The notes: generated by a model not told the origin, from the letters alone. Positions 12,094 to 25,750 are shown, counted from the first letter of the stretch. The stretch is 64,000 nt of DNA from Anthonomus grandis grandis (GCF_022605725.1 NC_065548.1:18385644-18449643), one strand, 5' to 3'. Numbers and translations are program-made.

Positions 12094-13009
12094 CAGGTTG
12101 GGGAATCGATCATTACGAATAGAGAGATGCTTATAGGCAAATTATGGCAATGCGCACGCATGTATTTCGTGCGCTCTACTACTCGCCTGCTACGTCGTTG
12201 TTTTTTTAGTACGACGACACACAGGAAGTTTAAAGTACCATCAACAAAAAATGTCCCTACAATATAGTCGCACAAAATGCCAGCCCAAACATTGAATTTT
12301 TCAGGATACTTATAAAGTACGAAATTAAAAACTGTGTTCATTTTCTTGAGACCAATATTGATCAATGGACGGATTGTGTTCCCCAAATTTTTATTTTTAT
12401 TCGTTTCTTCCATCATATTTTCACAAAGTTCTATTATTCGCCACTGATTTTCGAGAAATATGTCTTCTCTTAGTTCTAAAAATAGTTCTTCTCCAACATT
12501 TATATCTGATCATGCTGAATCTTTAGAAGAGAACTTTTAGGGTACTCCAAACCATATCTTCCAATCTCTTGCTACTAGACCCTTTCGTTAGAAAGCTCTT
12601 GCACTTTAGTGTAGCATTTACAATTTTGAAGACAAATGGGTGTTTAAAAATTCGAAACCACATTTAAAGATGTTTTTTGCAAAGAATAAGTCTATTTTCA
12701 AATGCAATTAAAAAAAAATTCCTACATTGCACTGCCGAATTGCCTCCATTAAAGCGTTTAGTAATTTGAATTCTTTTGGAAGAAGTATAAACAGTCTTAA
12801 GTTGAGAAAAATTAATAGCGCTTTAAAATTCAGCAGTGCAGCGTGCAGTCACATAGCAAAATGAGGCATGCCGACATTATTAATGTTACTCTGTAAAAAA
12901 ATTAAAACAACAAACACCGATAAGACTACTGAAGGCAGACGCTCAGCGAAGAGAGGAAGCGGTGTTACCATTATTTTGGACAATGGTTATTCTTCAATTC
13001 CCCAACCTG
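12094..13009 (-). mobile_element. Short mariner-like element with CAGGTTGGGGAAT ends
   Basis: Inverted ends (CAGGTTGGGGAAT and its complement) are each flanked by TA, the target duplication of Tc1/mariner elements. On the minus strand near 12225-12310 a peptide ending in FNVWAGILCDYIVGTFFVDG matches the catalytic-core region of insect mariner-like (DUF4817-type) transposases. The rest of the transposase is missing, so this is an internally deleted, non-autonomous remnant of 916 bp. Confidence 0.68.
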
Positions 13010-13011
13010 TA

Positions 13012-16000
13012 TAACTTTTATCAGCATGTCAAAAAGAACCAAGAGATGTAAAAAAGGATATTAGAAAACAAAAATAAAAAGTACGAATCATAAATATTAT
13101 TTAATTTTTATTCATTTTATTATTTGTGATACTTGCGTTAATTTTAAATATAAAGTTTATTCAAAATATTAAATCTGGTAATTCCATAGCTTAACAATCA
13201 ATATTATAAATTTGATCTCTAAAAATGTCATTAAAGAATTCACGTTTTTTAAGTCAAAATATGAAAAGTGAATAAATTTTGTTTAACTCTTAAACTTTAA
13301 ACTTTAAAGTTTATTTCGTAAGAATCGTATTAAAATAAAATAAATAATATTCAAATAAAATTTGTGTTTATAAAGAGCTATTTTTTTCTGTCCAAAATTT
13401 TTACTTAAAACTTTTTTATTTCCGTTGTTATGACACATTATTATTTTTTTAAATGGTATTTAAAATAAAATATTCTATAGATATAGATAGCTTGCCGACG
13501 TAGAAGTCAGAAATCCACCTATGTCTGTAGATTCGTTAGTGCCCTCTTTTAGACAATACTTGTGATGGCCATACTTATAAACTGAAAACCTTGGTCAAAC
13601 GAATCTTGTTTTTAACAGTCTTAATGTAGTAATAAAATATTAACATGTCTAATTTGAAATTAAACGGTCGTTCAAAAATATTAACAAAAATCGAAAACTT
13701 TTTGCGTATCTACTTGCGGGTAAATCATTAGTCCATTGATTGCCATATGTCCCGCACGTGTCAAGGTGCGAGCCCACACGTACAGGGGCGGGATCCTTAT
13801 GTTACTGACAATATTTTTGCAAAGTAATTGAAGAGGGACCCGCATGTTATCGTCAATATCATCGGGAGCCAATAAAACCTTATTAGAATGCTATTTTTAT
13901 TTTTGTGGGCATATAATCAATTAAGTGATAATACGCATTTTCTTTTCAAATGCATTCACGCATTGTGTTTATTTCCTATTCATATGCTGAATGAATCATG
14001 TACATTTTCATAAATGGAATGACTGGCAGTTTTATGTGTTTTTTTAAAGCAATATTGGTTTATTTATCTTTCTCACATATGTAATAGTGTCCAAATTTTG
14101 CCCTATATAATGACAAAAACGAGTGTATTTATATTGTCTGAATTGTACTTGTCAGGGACATAGATATAACTTAGGAAAATATATCAATGTAACATACCTA
14201 TCTATTGTTATTCATGGGACCCTATTAATAAGAAAGGAAGCAATAATAGCGCATCGAGACCTAAATTCAATAGCTTTAAACATCTGATGAGAAATTTCTT
14301 GGGGCAAAGGTCAAAACGTTTTTGGGGTCGCCTTTTTCCTAGCTCTGGATGTGTACATAAATTTCAACTGTTACCATCTAGAAGATATTTGTCGCTATAT
14401 TAAAAAAGGTCTTTCTATTTTACGCTATTTTAATTGGTAGAAAATGGTATTTATAAAAGTGTGAATTTCAATAAGATACTACAAAGATAAAATGGTCCTG
14501 ATAATAAACCTATTTTTTTTTAATTAAAAAAAATAGAAATTGAATTATTTTTATCAATTTTTGAGTGTCGTATTTAGCTTTAAGTGTCAGCTACAATGCG
14601 ATTAGGTGTGATTCATTGATCAAGTGTTATAAAAAACTGTTTGTTTTTTGCCAACGTTTCAAATTAAATTTAATTCATCTTTAGGTCTATACAATAGATA
14701 GAAAGAAATGGTTTTATAAATCTTTCAATAAAACATTTCTTATATAAAAAAACTTGATCAGTTACTTACTTTATCAGTAAATGATAGTATGCATTGGGAA
14801 AGGAATTTTTTGCGACAGTAGAAACCAAAAGCGCACCATAATAAAAACCAAATTAAAGATATTAAAAAACAGATATTTTGAAAAATTATTTATTTGTTTA
14901 ACAGGTTTTATTATAAAATTTTAAAATAAATTGCGCATTTTTATTGTCACTTTTTTCCTGCTATTTAATAGAACTTTTAGATGTTTATCGTCACAATACG
15001 ATGTTTTTTCTGCAGAATATTAATGTAGAAAACTAGAAAAACAAATTTCAAGGGGAATCATTTTTTACATACAAACAACCTCCTGAAATGTAGAACCTGA
15101 AATAAAATGAAAAAAATCTGGCTTATTTGTAGAGCCAATGTTAAAATAAACTGCACATTACACGTAGTTTATTTTACGTGAAAAACTGTAAAGGCAAAAT
15201 AAATATTTCTGACAATACTAAACTCAGAATTTCTCAGTAAATTGGGCGTACAGTTAAGCGGTACCATGAAAATAAATTAGGGAGTAAATATGAGGAAATA
15301 ATTAATGATATCAATATAGAAAAAGTCACATTTTACCGGTTAATAAATAATTATTTTTTCAAAAAAGTCTGTTACTTCTTGGTAATAATCTGCAGCTGTA
15401 TAAACAGCTTGTTACCTTTTACAAGGTGATTGAACTTCATTATGTAGGAAGCCCGCAATCAAAAATTAAAAATCTAGTGGTATTTTTCTAAGAGATAGTC
15501 CCAATTATCCAATAACCAAAAAAGATGATTCAACTCAAATAGAACCAAACCGAATAAATTTGTAAAAAACGTACATAAAACTCAGTTAAGAAAACTAACT
15601 ACAATAATCACATATGCATAAAATAAACATCTTTAACTTAACATGACACGACACAAAGTATTTTAAGAAAAGACCTCAAAATTATAATGAGGCACAGAAA
15701 CATAATTAATACAGCCACACATTTTGCAATTCAGATAGTTAAAAAGCCATAGTACCCTGTATACCATAGAATATTTATAATCAAAAAAGAAGGTTAAGAT
15801 ATACAAAAAAACCCTTGACCCTTCCTAAACCTAACATGACTATTCAAGTTCTACAAATTCAAGAGTAAAAACTTAAGAATTTTCATAGCATGACAATTTT
15901 TTTTTGGAAAATAACTACCATTTTTACATTTAACTTACTATGTTAAGCGGTATTATTACCCGCAAATTCAAGCAATGCAAATTTCAATCAAGCTATCTTT

Positions 16001-16487
16001 AATTCCAGTAGCTACCGCTTGAATATCGAATGCAGTTTCATTCTTTCTCACTGGTGGCAAAAATTAGATCAAGTTTAAAATTCAAGATGTTTAACTAACC
16101 AAATAGGGTTAAGGGTCGTGATTTTTAACGAGAAAATAAAAATCTTTTTATTCTTGTGCCAAACTTAATTAGATATTCAACCACTCAATATTTAGCTGTA
16201 CTCAGGGACGAGTTTGTAGAATCCAAAATTTTACCAGTTTATCTGAATTTAAGTTAAACAAAAATCATAATTAACTCGTTTACAACTGATACCTATTTCA
16301 CCCAAATCTTCTTCTTTTAAAGTTATCTAAACTGGTTTTGAGCCAGTTCTTTATCGCTTTTTTAAAAAATTCGTTTAGAAGGGCTAGGTGCCCAGCAGAC
16401 AGGTAACTTATTGCTGATTTGATTTTTACTCTCGATATAACGAGTTTTAGAGATCAAAAATACTTCTTTCTTCCTACAAGCTTAATA
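13012..16487. other. AT-rich intergenic DNA, no gene seen
   Basis: No coding region is supported. Around 13690-13880 there is a less AT-biased patch with CACGTG and a GGGCGGG-like run that could be regulatory; this is a guess from composition only. Confidence 0.35.
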
Positions 16488-18152
16488 CCGGGTGTACAAG
16501 AAAAAACAGTCCACCCTAAAAATCTTAATAATTAAATTCTAAGAATACGGCCAAAAACGGCCGAATACGTCAAATTTAATATTGAGGAGGACATTTATTG
16601 ACAGAAATTGCGTTTCTCTGACGTCATCTTCTCACTCCCCAGAGTCCCCATTTCTCACATTTTTTTAAACATTGGATTGGGGGCCGAGTGATGCCTTGAA
16701 TTAAAGGTAATTTTATTATCTACATAGTTATAATATCTATCATAGTTTTAATATCTACATACATTTTTATTATTTTTTTAAAATTTTATCAATTCGTTCG
16801 CAAGAAATATGAATAAATGTGGATAAAAAATAAACCTTATTTTAGATGAAAAAATATAAAAAAAATTAACACCTATTTTATTAAATCTTGAAAATAATCT
16901 CCGTTGACCTCCATACAAAAATACAATCAAAACGTCTGCACACACTAGCGAATATTTCAGGCATTCTTAATAGACATTCATTAACAATTCTATTTTAAAA
17001 ATCTTCAAGGGAATCAAGCTTTATGGTAAAAACTTTAGGTTTTTCGATGATCTCATAAAAAAATCCAATGGGGTAAGGTCGGGAGATCTAGTAGGCTACT
17101 CTACGGTACCTCTCCAGTCAGTCCATCGTCCAGGAAATACGACGTTCAAAAAATGACGAACGGCAGCAGCATATTGCAGCATAACATCAGTTCATTTGAT
17201 TATCTTATTCAAGTATCTCGGTTATTCTGGATTGATGCATCCTGCAGAAGTTTTAAGTAATTTTCAGCATTAAGATTTATATTAATAAAACTTGTGTCTA
17301 ATGACTTCGCCATGTAAATAAAAGGAGCATTCGTCCGAGAAATAGACATTATACAGGAAATTTCTCTCACGATTGAACCTAATACTAAAGTACTTAAAAA
17401 ATTAAACACGACAATCAAAATCATCTTCATTTAGCTGATATGTTAATTTGATTTTGTAGGCATGATATTTGTGTAATTTTAAAATTTTGTGTACTTTTAG
17501 ATAATTTTTCCAGCAGATGTACTAGGTTCCATCTCAACACGACTCAACACTAAAATTTCTACGACCTCATTTTTCACTGGATGCTGAACTTAATTTCTTC
17601 TGTTTTGTACTGACCCTGTTTCTTGAAGCTTCCGCATTAAATCCATTACTTAAGGATGATTTACCCTTTTATACGGATGATTACCAATTCAAACACATGC
17701 TGCTGCTCTAGTAGACTTATTTTGTTGATAATGAAAAGCCACCAACTCAATTCTTTCTTGCAGCATGTAAATCATTCTTATCAATACTATCAATATCACT
17801 AGGACTAGAATAATCAAATACTTACTCTAATACTCGTAACAACTACTGTTGTTATTGCTCACTTCAACAATATAAATATTTACTGTATATTTTGACGTTT
17901 TTGACCAAGTAACTTGAATTTTCGGAATGTTTTTTTCTTGATTAGAGATAATACCTGGCAAATTAAAAAAAAGAAAATTTATGCGGGCAGCAACATTAAA
18001 AGATTTAAACTTTTGAAGAATGTCAGTCACGTTTATTCATATTTCTTAAGAACGAATTTCCTCAATAATAAATTTGACGTCTTCAACCGTTTTTGGTTAA
18101 ACAATTTATTTTCAAGATTTTCGTTGTAGACTGTTTTGTTTCGGATACCCTG
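16488..18152 (-). mobile_element. Decayed mariner-like transposon
   Basis: Diverged inverted ends of about 110 bp face each other. The left end starts CCGGGTGTACAAG and the right end, read inward, starts CAGGGTATCCGAAAC. They share blocks such as CAAAAACGG and ACGTCAAATTTA. The minus strand at about 16865-17190 encodes the C-terminal part of a mariner-like transposase (SLEDF.NRIVNECL, then a CRR..D.....W.ST tail) with several stops. The catalytic core is gone or unrecognisable. Confidence 0.7.
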
Positions 18153-18299
18153 CATATCTTCAGCTTTAGGTCTTTCTAAAAGTTTACTGTTTGCATTAAA
18201 ATTTTGATTTTTTGGGTTTAGACTAAAATTATTTAAAAGCAGATGTGAATCCTAGCAAGATTACTGTTACTAAAAAAATAAATATGTAACACCATACAA

Positions 18300-18780
18300 A
18301 ATTTTTTTTAGAGCGGAACCGATGATTCGGCTCTAACCGGATTGCATTTCAGTTGTCAAAACAACATTTGCGATGACGCAACCAGAATAGAAATCATTAT
18401 TCATTCAAACCCCGAAATTGAACCAGATCCTGACATCGGAATCTTGTAAATCAAAATTTCTCTTCTAAGAGAAATAGATCTGACAAAAGGTCCCTCTGGT
18501 TGCGAGCATCTGCCTTCGGAGAGCCGAATCCCGAATCAAACACACGTTTGCTGTCTTCGAGATTCTATTGTTTCCCGGCTACCTTTATTCTTTTGTTATC
18601 CGGGGTCCCTTTTTTCTTCCTGGTTCTAGTTACCCGTGAAAACAATCGATTCGGAACGGCCATGACAGTGCAACCGTTAAAAATGCGAAGACAAATTCGG
18701 GAACAACTTATTTTTCGAGATTTTTTGACCGTACTCGGATGTGTGTAAAAGGTCGGCAGCTGGACCTATTTTTGAATGCA
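18300..18780. other. GC-richer island, possibly regulatory
   Basis: Base composition is clearly less AT-rich than the surroundings, with many CpG, the repeated motif GATTCGG/CCGAATC, and a small hairpin TTTCTCTT-CTA-AGAGAAA near 18459. An open frame crosses 18500-18748, but it has no recognisable domain and no plausible splice context. Alternatives are a non-coding exon, an enhancer, or a remnant of a GC-richer transposon. Confidence 0.3.
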
Positions 18781-19359
18781 AAACGTAAATTTGCGTAAAA
18801 TAAAACCAATAGCGTGAGCTCCAAGTATTTATTTTTTATTATCTTATTGGATGGATTTCATCATTATTTTAGATGAAACAGAAATATTTTCTAGCAATGT
18901 ATATTTTAATATTAAAAAAAAAAAGGTAATTTGTTTTTAGAATACACTTAATCCTTATATATTTTTTCAAATCATTTATTTTACTTTTTTTGAAAAAATT
19001 GCAGTTTAGTATTTAACTAGAAGAATTTGTATAGGAATTATCAAAACTATAGCTTTTATTAGCATGTCGTCAAAAAAATCAAAGTCAATGATCAATTTTA
19101 AAAGTTATTTTGTTTTTGTTTTGTTAATTTTACTTTTAAACGTTTTCGCTGTATCCTTGAATTTTCTAATCTTTACCCTCATTGGTTTCAGAGAAAAATG
19201 TTCTATTTTTGTTCAAAACGTGTACAAGATTTCCAGAATACAAATGAAGCAACATTTATGTCAAGATACATGCCATTTAATTGGCATTAAGAAAAGATTA
19301 TATTATTGTCATTTTACAGAATTTCAATATCTATAGCAGAGCAGATTTGCATCTATAGT

Positions 19360-19960
19360 TTTTGCATCTTCAGAAAATAGGAGACATTTTGACTTTAGGA
19401 GAAGAACAAGATCGTTTATAAATATAATAAACGGGAGAGGACCGAGATGCAAACCTTGTGGAACTCCTGAAGAAGTCTTAAAGGATCAAGACAAGCACCC
19501 ACCGATCTTAACTTGCTGCTCGCGATTGCCTAAATGTGATTTAATCCAGAATAACAAGGCGCCAGTGATGCCAAGCTTTAACAGTCAATCAAAATAGAAT
19601 GATTTAACTTGTCAAAGGCCTTACTAAAATCGATATAAATGACATATACCTCTTGGCCTTCATGAAATAAACTACAAATGAAGTTCGTAAATATGAAAAA
19701 AATTGGTATCGACTGAATGACAACTGATAAATTCGTGTTGTTGATTAACCAACATCTTTTGAAAAACCTTCAGAACAGTCCTAATACATTGCTCAAAAAG
19801 TTTAGGAATAAACGATAAGATGTTTATGCGCGGTAATTAGACGCTTCGTTTTTATTTCCAGATTTAAATATTGGCCAAACGTTGAACAGCTTCCAGTTTC
19901 CAGGAAACAGGCTTTAATTTAATGAATCACTAAATATTTTATACAAAGAGAGATAAAGAA
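19360..19960 (-). pseudogene. Jockey/CR1-type non-LTR reverse transcriptase remnant
   Basis: Read on the minus strand, the region shows blocks of a non-LTR RT: YIDFSKAFDKLNHSILID, then ITGALLFWIKSHLGNREQQV, and a decayed block corresponding to SGVPQG..GPLLF. These are RT motifs A and B. Frameshifts and stops break the frame, and the YADD region is not intact. Confidence 0.72.
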
Positions 19961-19966
19961 AACGGC

Positions 19967-20015
19967 CTTAGAACATTGAAAGGCTAGAATTAGCATTGCC
20001 TTGGAACTAAGGGAA
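19967..20015 (+). repeat. Copy of the P-like transposon terminus
   Basis: Starts CTTAGAACATTGAAAGG and matches, over about 45 bp, the right end (read inward) of the THAP-bearing element at 50817-54000. No partner end was found nearby, so this is a solo or truncated copy. Confidence 0.6.
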
Positions 20016-20238
20016 GTTTGTTTATTTGCTTATTTTGACAGACACAAAACAATACTACTGTTCCTTTACTTTTCTCTTTAATAAAATATGAAGCATTTTT
20101 TTAATAAAATATAATAAGATACTCTATAAAGAAGTAAATATTCTAAGTTAAATGAATGCATGTAACTTTTATTAGAGAAAAAGAAAACCGTTGATTCTAA
20201 CGACACAAGAAATCTTTACCAGTGACATCGTCAAAAAA

Positions 20239-22880
20239 GTGAAACAGTAAAAAACTATAATAGTGGGAATATTAATTGAGTATTATAATTTAATTGTTGT
20301 ATTAATTGAGTATGAGTTGTATTAATTGAATAATATTAATTGAGTATGAGGGACTACTTTTTAAAATTAGTTTGGTTGGATACATACTTTGAACTTTTTT
20401 TTAAATGGAACTACCTCTATTTTTTTTCTGAAATGGGAGTCGCATTTGACTCTCTCTTTAACCATAAAATTGTTTTGCCCTAAAATGCGACGTTGCCTAG
20501 TTATTAACAATTTAAAGAAATTTTCACGAAAATCAATGTTTCACTTAAATATTATTATTTACCACCGACGTTGATTATCTTTTTGAAAAATCTATATAGA
20601 GTCCTAGGCTAAGTTCATTTTATCTTATGAAATTCCAAAATTTATTTATTTTTATACAGGGTAATAAAAATCATTACTCAAATAATGATATTTTCAATTA
20701 AATTTTGCGCTATTTTTTTAAAAACACCCTATATCTAATAACGCATTTTGATAAAGCATTATTTTATCTTCAATTTGATACCAACAAGTTTGCGTTTATC
20801 TCTAACCATTTTCTCAAAATTTGTTCTTAAAGGAAGAGTGACACTTATTTTTTATAGGCATTACAACGTTTAATTTTACTTGAAAATTATTAAAGTATAT
20901 TGTAAGCGTAGAGTACAAAAAACAAACTAGAACAAAAACAGTTTTAAATAAAGAAATCAAAAAGGCATTCATCGGTCGGAGAAAATCCGAAAATTACAGT
21001 AAGACACATAATTACTTACAAATAGGTCCGTTGGAAAATGCCTCAAGAAAAATTAATATCATTCCCATTCATTTCAGTTACATCAATGATTGATCAAAAA
21101 CATTAACAACATTAATTAAAAATATTATAAATAAGTTCTATCACAAAAATTGCCGTGCGAAACTTTTTTTAACTGCACGAAGCTTAATACTAGACGACTG
21201 AAAGACTCTTGTATGCGCTCCACCATATCTTCAGACTTCCCCACAAGAAGAAATCCAGAAGCGTTAATTCCGGTGACATAGGAGGACATTTAGTGGGGCC
21301 TATCCAGTATAAAGTTTAATAAATAAGTATACAAAAATTAATTCGAATAGCTAACCTAGCCTTCCAATCCATCTATTACCAAATTGGTGTGTGATATATT
21401 CCCTGACATCAGTACAAATGTGAGCTTGTGCACCCTTCAACTGATGCCTTACAAAGTCGGGAAGTGCGGAAAATTCTCTCTTAAGAAATTTAGAAAAAGA
21501 TTTTCTGTTAAACGAATTTCAAAAAGGATGGAACAATAACAAAATCATGTAATATTGCACTCCCAAAATGCTTCATCATTGTTGAAAATTATTGATAGAA
21601 ACTCGATCGAGATTCATAAAATCATTTCTGTGGAACAAACGTACATTCATTAGTGAAGGGCACACATTTAAAAAAAATCTGCTGCTTTATTTAGTGCCTT
21701 GATGTAGCTGTGCATAATAGGGATGATATTTGTTTTTCTTGGGATATTTTCCCACGGACGATGTCGATATTTCTAAGTTCTTACTTATTCGTTCTCTACA
21801 AACTAAATTCCAGTGCTGCAACAACCGACATGGTGATTACGAATTGGTTTTCTTCATTTAAAACTGTTTTCGTTCTAGTTTGCTTTTGTACAGGATGTTG
21901 GAAATTATTAGGAAATTGTTCATAATAAACTCTTGAAGCCAAAAAAACTTTCCAAGGCATTCACCGGTAACGTAAATAATTTACTCATTATCGCTGAGAG
22001 TAATTCATTTTGACACAAATCTACTTAACATGACTGATAAGTAAACATTATAATTTACGTTACATAACAAAGAATAAATGAATTATGGCCAAATTTTTAC
22101 TTGTAAGACAAAATTTCTTATTTTTAAATGAGATAGCATCAGGGGTTAATATTATTTGTCTCTAACTACTATTATTTTATTATGGTTATTACAACTATTG
22201 ACTTTTTTTCTTACTAAAAAGTGTTCGAAATAGAATTGAACAGAGGTCTGATTCCATAAAGTATCTATTAATTGTTGTCCATCGTAAGTGCCGTAATGCC
22301 TATGAAAAATAAGTGCCACTCTTCCTTTAAGAACAAATTTTGAGAAAACGGTTAAAGATAAACACAAACCTGATGGTATCAAATTGAAGATAAAAGAATG
22401 CTCTATCAAAATGCGTTGCTAGATATAGGGTGTTCTATTTAAAAAATAGCGGAAAATTTAATTAAAATTATTGTTATTTAAGTAACGATTTTGATCATCC
22501 TGTATAAAAATAAATACATTTTAGAATTTCATAAGATAAAATGAACTTAGCCAAGGACTCTACATAGATTTTTCAAAAAGATAAACAACGTCGGTGGTAA
22601 ATATTAATATTTAAGTGAAACATTGATTTTCGTGAAAATTTCTTTAAATTGTTATTAACTAGGCAACGTCGCATTTAAGAGCAAAATAATTTTAGGGTTT
22701 AAGAGAGAGTCAAATGAAACTCCCTTTTCAGAAAAAAAATATAGGTAATTCCAGTTAAAAAAAAGTTCAAAGTATGTACCACGCTTTTTTGGGACACCCT
22801 GTATCAACCAAACTAATTTTAAGAAGTGGTCCCTCTAACTCAATTAACATTCCCACTATTAAAGGTTTTTTCCGTTTCAC
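20239..22880 (-). mobile_element. Mariner-like element with about 600-bp inverted arms
   Basis: A foldback: the left arm (about 20239-20855) is the reverse complement of the right arm (about 22283-22880) with scattered differences. An inner pair of ends, TA-CAGGGTAATAAAAATC at 20655 and its partner ending CATCCTG-TA near 22504, may mark the real transposon. Between the arms the minus strand encodes transposase pieces: LPDFVRHQLKGAQAHICTDV and QFGNRWIGRLG (about 21330-21455), then PMSPELTLLDFFLWGSL (about 21220-21275). The order and motifs fit a DDE mariner-like transposase in decay. Confidence 0.75.
20272..20350 (+). repeat. Short ATTAATTGAGTAT tandem repeat
   Basis: Four imperfect copies of ATTAATTGAGTAT/A lie in the left foldback arm. 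The right arm has only one, so the expansion happened after the arms formed. Confidence 0.7.
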
Positions 22881-22884
22881 GGTT

Positions 22885-23995
22885 TAGCCGCATTCGAGCA
22901 CCGCGATATTAAATGAACACCCTGTATATAGAGTCAAGACAGTTTTCCTCATGGTCCCCTCATTCCTCATTCTAGAAGAAGTATCTGTGAGAATAGCTTC
23001 GAGCATCACCTAAAAATAAAAAACTTTGAATATTTTTACCCGCAAGATATAGAACATTATTTAGAAAAATAAACTCTATATTCTCTATAGAACGCTTTAA
23101 ATTTTCAAAGAGAAAATAGGTTAAAATGGCTCCAAATATCTAAGAAGTGATTTTAAAGGGCAAAAGAACTGTCCAAACAACTTGGAACATATAAAAAGCT
23201 TGTCAAACTTCAAACACCAAGAAAACTGCATGCACGGAGAGAAAATGAAGATTACTTCAAATTTCTGAAATTAAAATTAAATTTACTCAATTAATTTATG
23301 GGTTCTAAAAACTTATTTATTTTAATAAACTATTATTAAATGAAAAAATATTTTGTTAATATGTAAAAAAAAAATATGTTAAAATTGTATAAGAACTCAA
23401 AATATAGTGATTATTTTTATTCAAATACATCTACTAATTAAATTGTTTCTGAAAATGTCGTATAGATATATTGTAATTAAGAAAACTATAAAAATTAAGC
23501 AGGAGTCTAACAAATTTTTTCTCCGTGATCTGCTAGAGTCATTTTTATTAATTTTAACATCCATATCAGACAAACCAAGAGCTGAAAAACACCGTGTGGT
23601 TTTTCAGGAAAATTTCAAAATCAAAATAAAATTTCGAAAAATCAGTGTCTCTACTATTTATTACTTTAAAATTTAATTTTTTCATGATAAAAATATGCAT
23701 CAACGAAATTACCCAAGGAATTGTTAGATTAGGGTCGAAATAAAACATGTTTCCTTTACCTTTATAAGATCATCATCAAGCCAATAGATGTCTTTATTAA
23801 TTTTGTATTATATTTTATTTCATTGGTAATTACAACCTTGGGTCGCAAAACTTGGTAGAGATTAATAAAATTGCTGTCAACCGTAAATAGATTTTTTATC
23901 GTTTAAGAAATTAATCCAATTAAAAAACAGATTCTGGCCTGTAATTTCCATTATAACCCGAAACATATTTCAATCGCGTTCCCTAATTTAAAATC
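22885..23995. other. AT-rich intergenic DNA, no gene seen
   Basis: No supported coding region or structured repeat is seen; open frames here are short and lack domains. Confidence 0.4.
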
Positions 23996-23999
23996 TGGT

Positions 24000-24417
24000 T
24001 GACAGACTTTATCCTAGGCTTAGCCAGGCCACGCCCACCGACTTAAGTCATCGGTAGTGGGGCCGAGCCAATCGCCTCCCATTTTCTTAAAAATCGTTTT
24101 CAGCGAATTTCGAATTTTAAGTCTGGAAAACTCCCCGGGCTCAGTTTTGGCTGCGCCCGTCCCCCAAAGGTGTTTAATCAAATTAACCCAATATCCAGTT
24201 CGAAAAAAAAAACAAAATATCGAAATAAATATTAATTTTGAGTTAAGAGTGTTCTAAATGTCAAATTAAAAAGCTGTTTTCTTAAATTATTAAAGTGTTT
24301 GTTCGCATTAAGTGCTATTAGATTTGGTTCAAAATTAACTAAGTGGTATATTAGATTAAATAGCCGCGGCTGAGAGTTGGATTTATAGAGCTTAAAGTGT
24401 CTATTGCATTGCCAACC
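24000..24417 (+). promoter_or_regulatory. Candidate promoter and non-coding first exon
   Basis: A GC-richer patch with a hairpin-forming ACTTAAGTCATCGGTAGT block and several C-runs is followed by about 200 bp ending in CC|GTAAGTTT at 24418, a near-consensus splice donor. The next good plus-strand acceptor upstream of a recognised start codon is TTATAACATTCAG at 40295, 150 bases before the homeobox ATG. The patch may therefore hold a 5' UTR exon of the Prrx-like gene. No transcript evidence is available. Confidence 0.3.
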
Positions 24418-24419
24418 GT

Positions 24420-25750
24420 AAGTTTAAATTATTATTACTGTTCCTTTAACAATCTAAAAAAAAAATAAGTAAATACATTTTTGGAATATTTTATTCATTT
24501 ATTATATATAAAAATATTTATTGGAATAGCCATTATACTAACAACATTAGTATAAATAAAAAAATTGGACATTTGATAATTTACGTTTTAATTATTACTT
24601 ATCAAAATTTTATAAATATAAGTTAAAAAGATGGATAAAATAAAATTAAAAAAAAAAAACAAGATAGTCTCATCATTCAATTCATATCTGTTCTACAAAT
24701 TTTCTAAACTACAAAAGAATAATTATAAAATAAAAGGATTGAACTAAATTTCTTAAAATCTTATTATACTATATAGGCATATTGTAAGATATTAATTTTT
24801 GAAATAAAATTATAATAAAAAAAAATCTTAAAGACTATGCTCATGATTTTTTTTTCTAATACCTGGAAGATATCCTCATAATTAATTTTAATTATTGATC
24901 ATAACTGGATTAAATCTAGACAAGACATCAAGAAAATATTTCACTATTTTGTTGAAAATATTTTAAAAAATGAGACATAATAATAAAAGATTATAGACTT
25001 AAAAGAACTTTATACATACCTTCAAGTAATATATAGGCATAAAAAGATAAATTTGAAATAAATATATATTAAATCAAGCTTTTTCTTATCATGACATATC
25101 ATAAGTAAAATATTGATTTATCAGTATAGTAAGAGGTGAAATAATTTATAAATTCAAATAATTAAATATATATTTTCGAACAAAATTATTATTTTGATAA
25201 TTATAGGATTACTTATTAAAAATTTAAATATACGTTTGTTTCATAGGCTATTATGATTATGTTTTAATTTTTTTTTCTAATTGCATATTTTATTTTTTGA
25301 TTATATCTAAATATAAGGCTAACTTTTTCAAGATTACATATAGTAAACAATGCTATAAAAATTTGTGTTTTTGTAGATACTTTCTGGGTTTTAAGGCCAT
25401 TTTAAAGAAATTTTATAATAATGTATTTATGTTTGACGTAAATTAACTATGTTTTAATGAAATTTAATAAATAATATGAATTTTTTTTTGTAATTTTAAG
25501 GCGCTTGGTTCTCTTTCAGAGTTTGAGGTGGGAACGTGCGAATTTAAACCTTTAACTTTTTTAATCTTTTTTTAAATATTTCTTTTATTATTTTTGTTTA
25601 TACAGATATTTAATTACAGGCAATATCCATGACTTGCAAAGAATTACTTATAAAAAAACTATTTAAGAGAAAATGCTATAAATTACTATACTAATTATAA
25701 ATCCACAGTCCTAAAAGTGAACAAAAGCAAAAAAGAACAAAATATTTCAT
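24420..25750. other. Very AT-rich DNA, no gene seen
   Basis: Long A and T runs; no supported coding region or repeat unit was found. Confidence 0.45.

Noticed and set aside
19064..19336. Plus-strand 90-aa open frame with a hydrophobic N-terminus
   Set aside because: It looks like a chance frame in AT-rich DNA; no homologous pattern, promoter or splice sites.
24057..24257. Open frame in the GC-richer patch at 24 kb
   Set aside because: No recognisable domain and no conserved start; better read as a possible non-coding exon or promoter.
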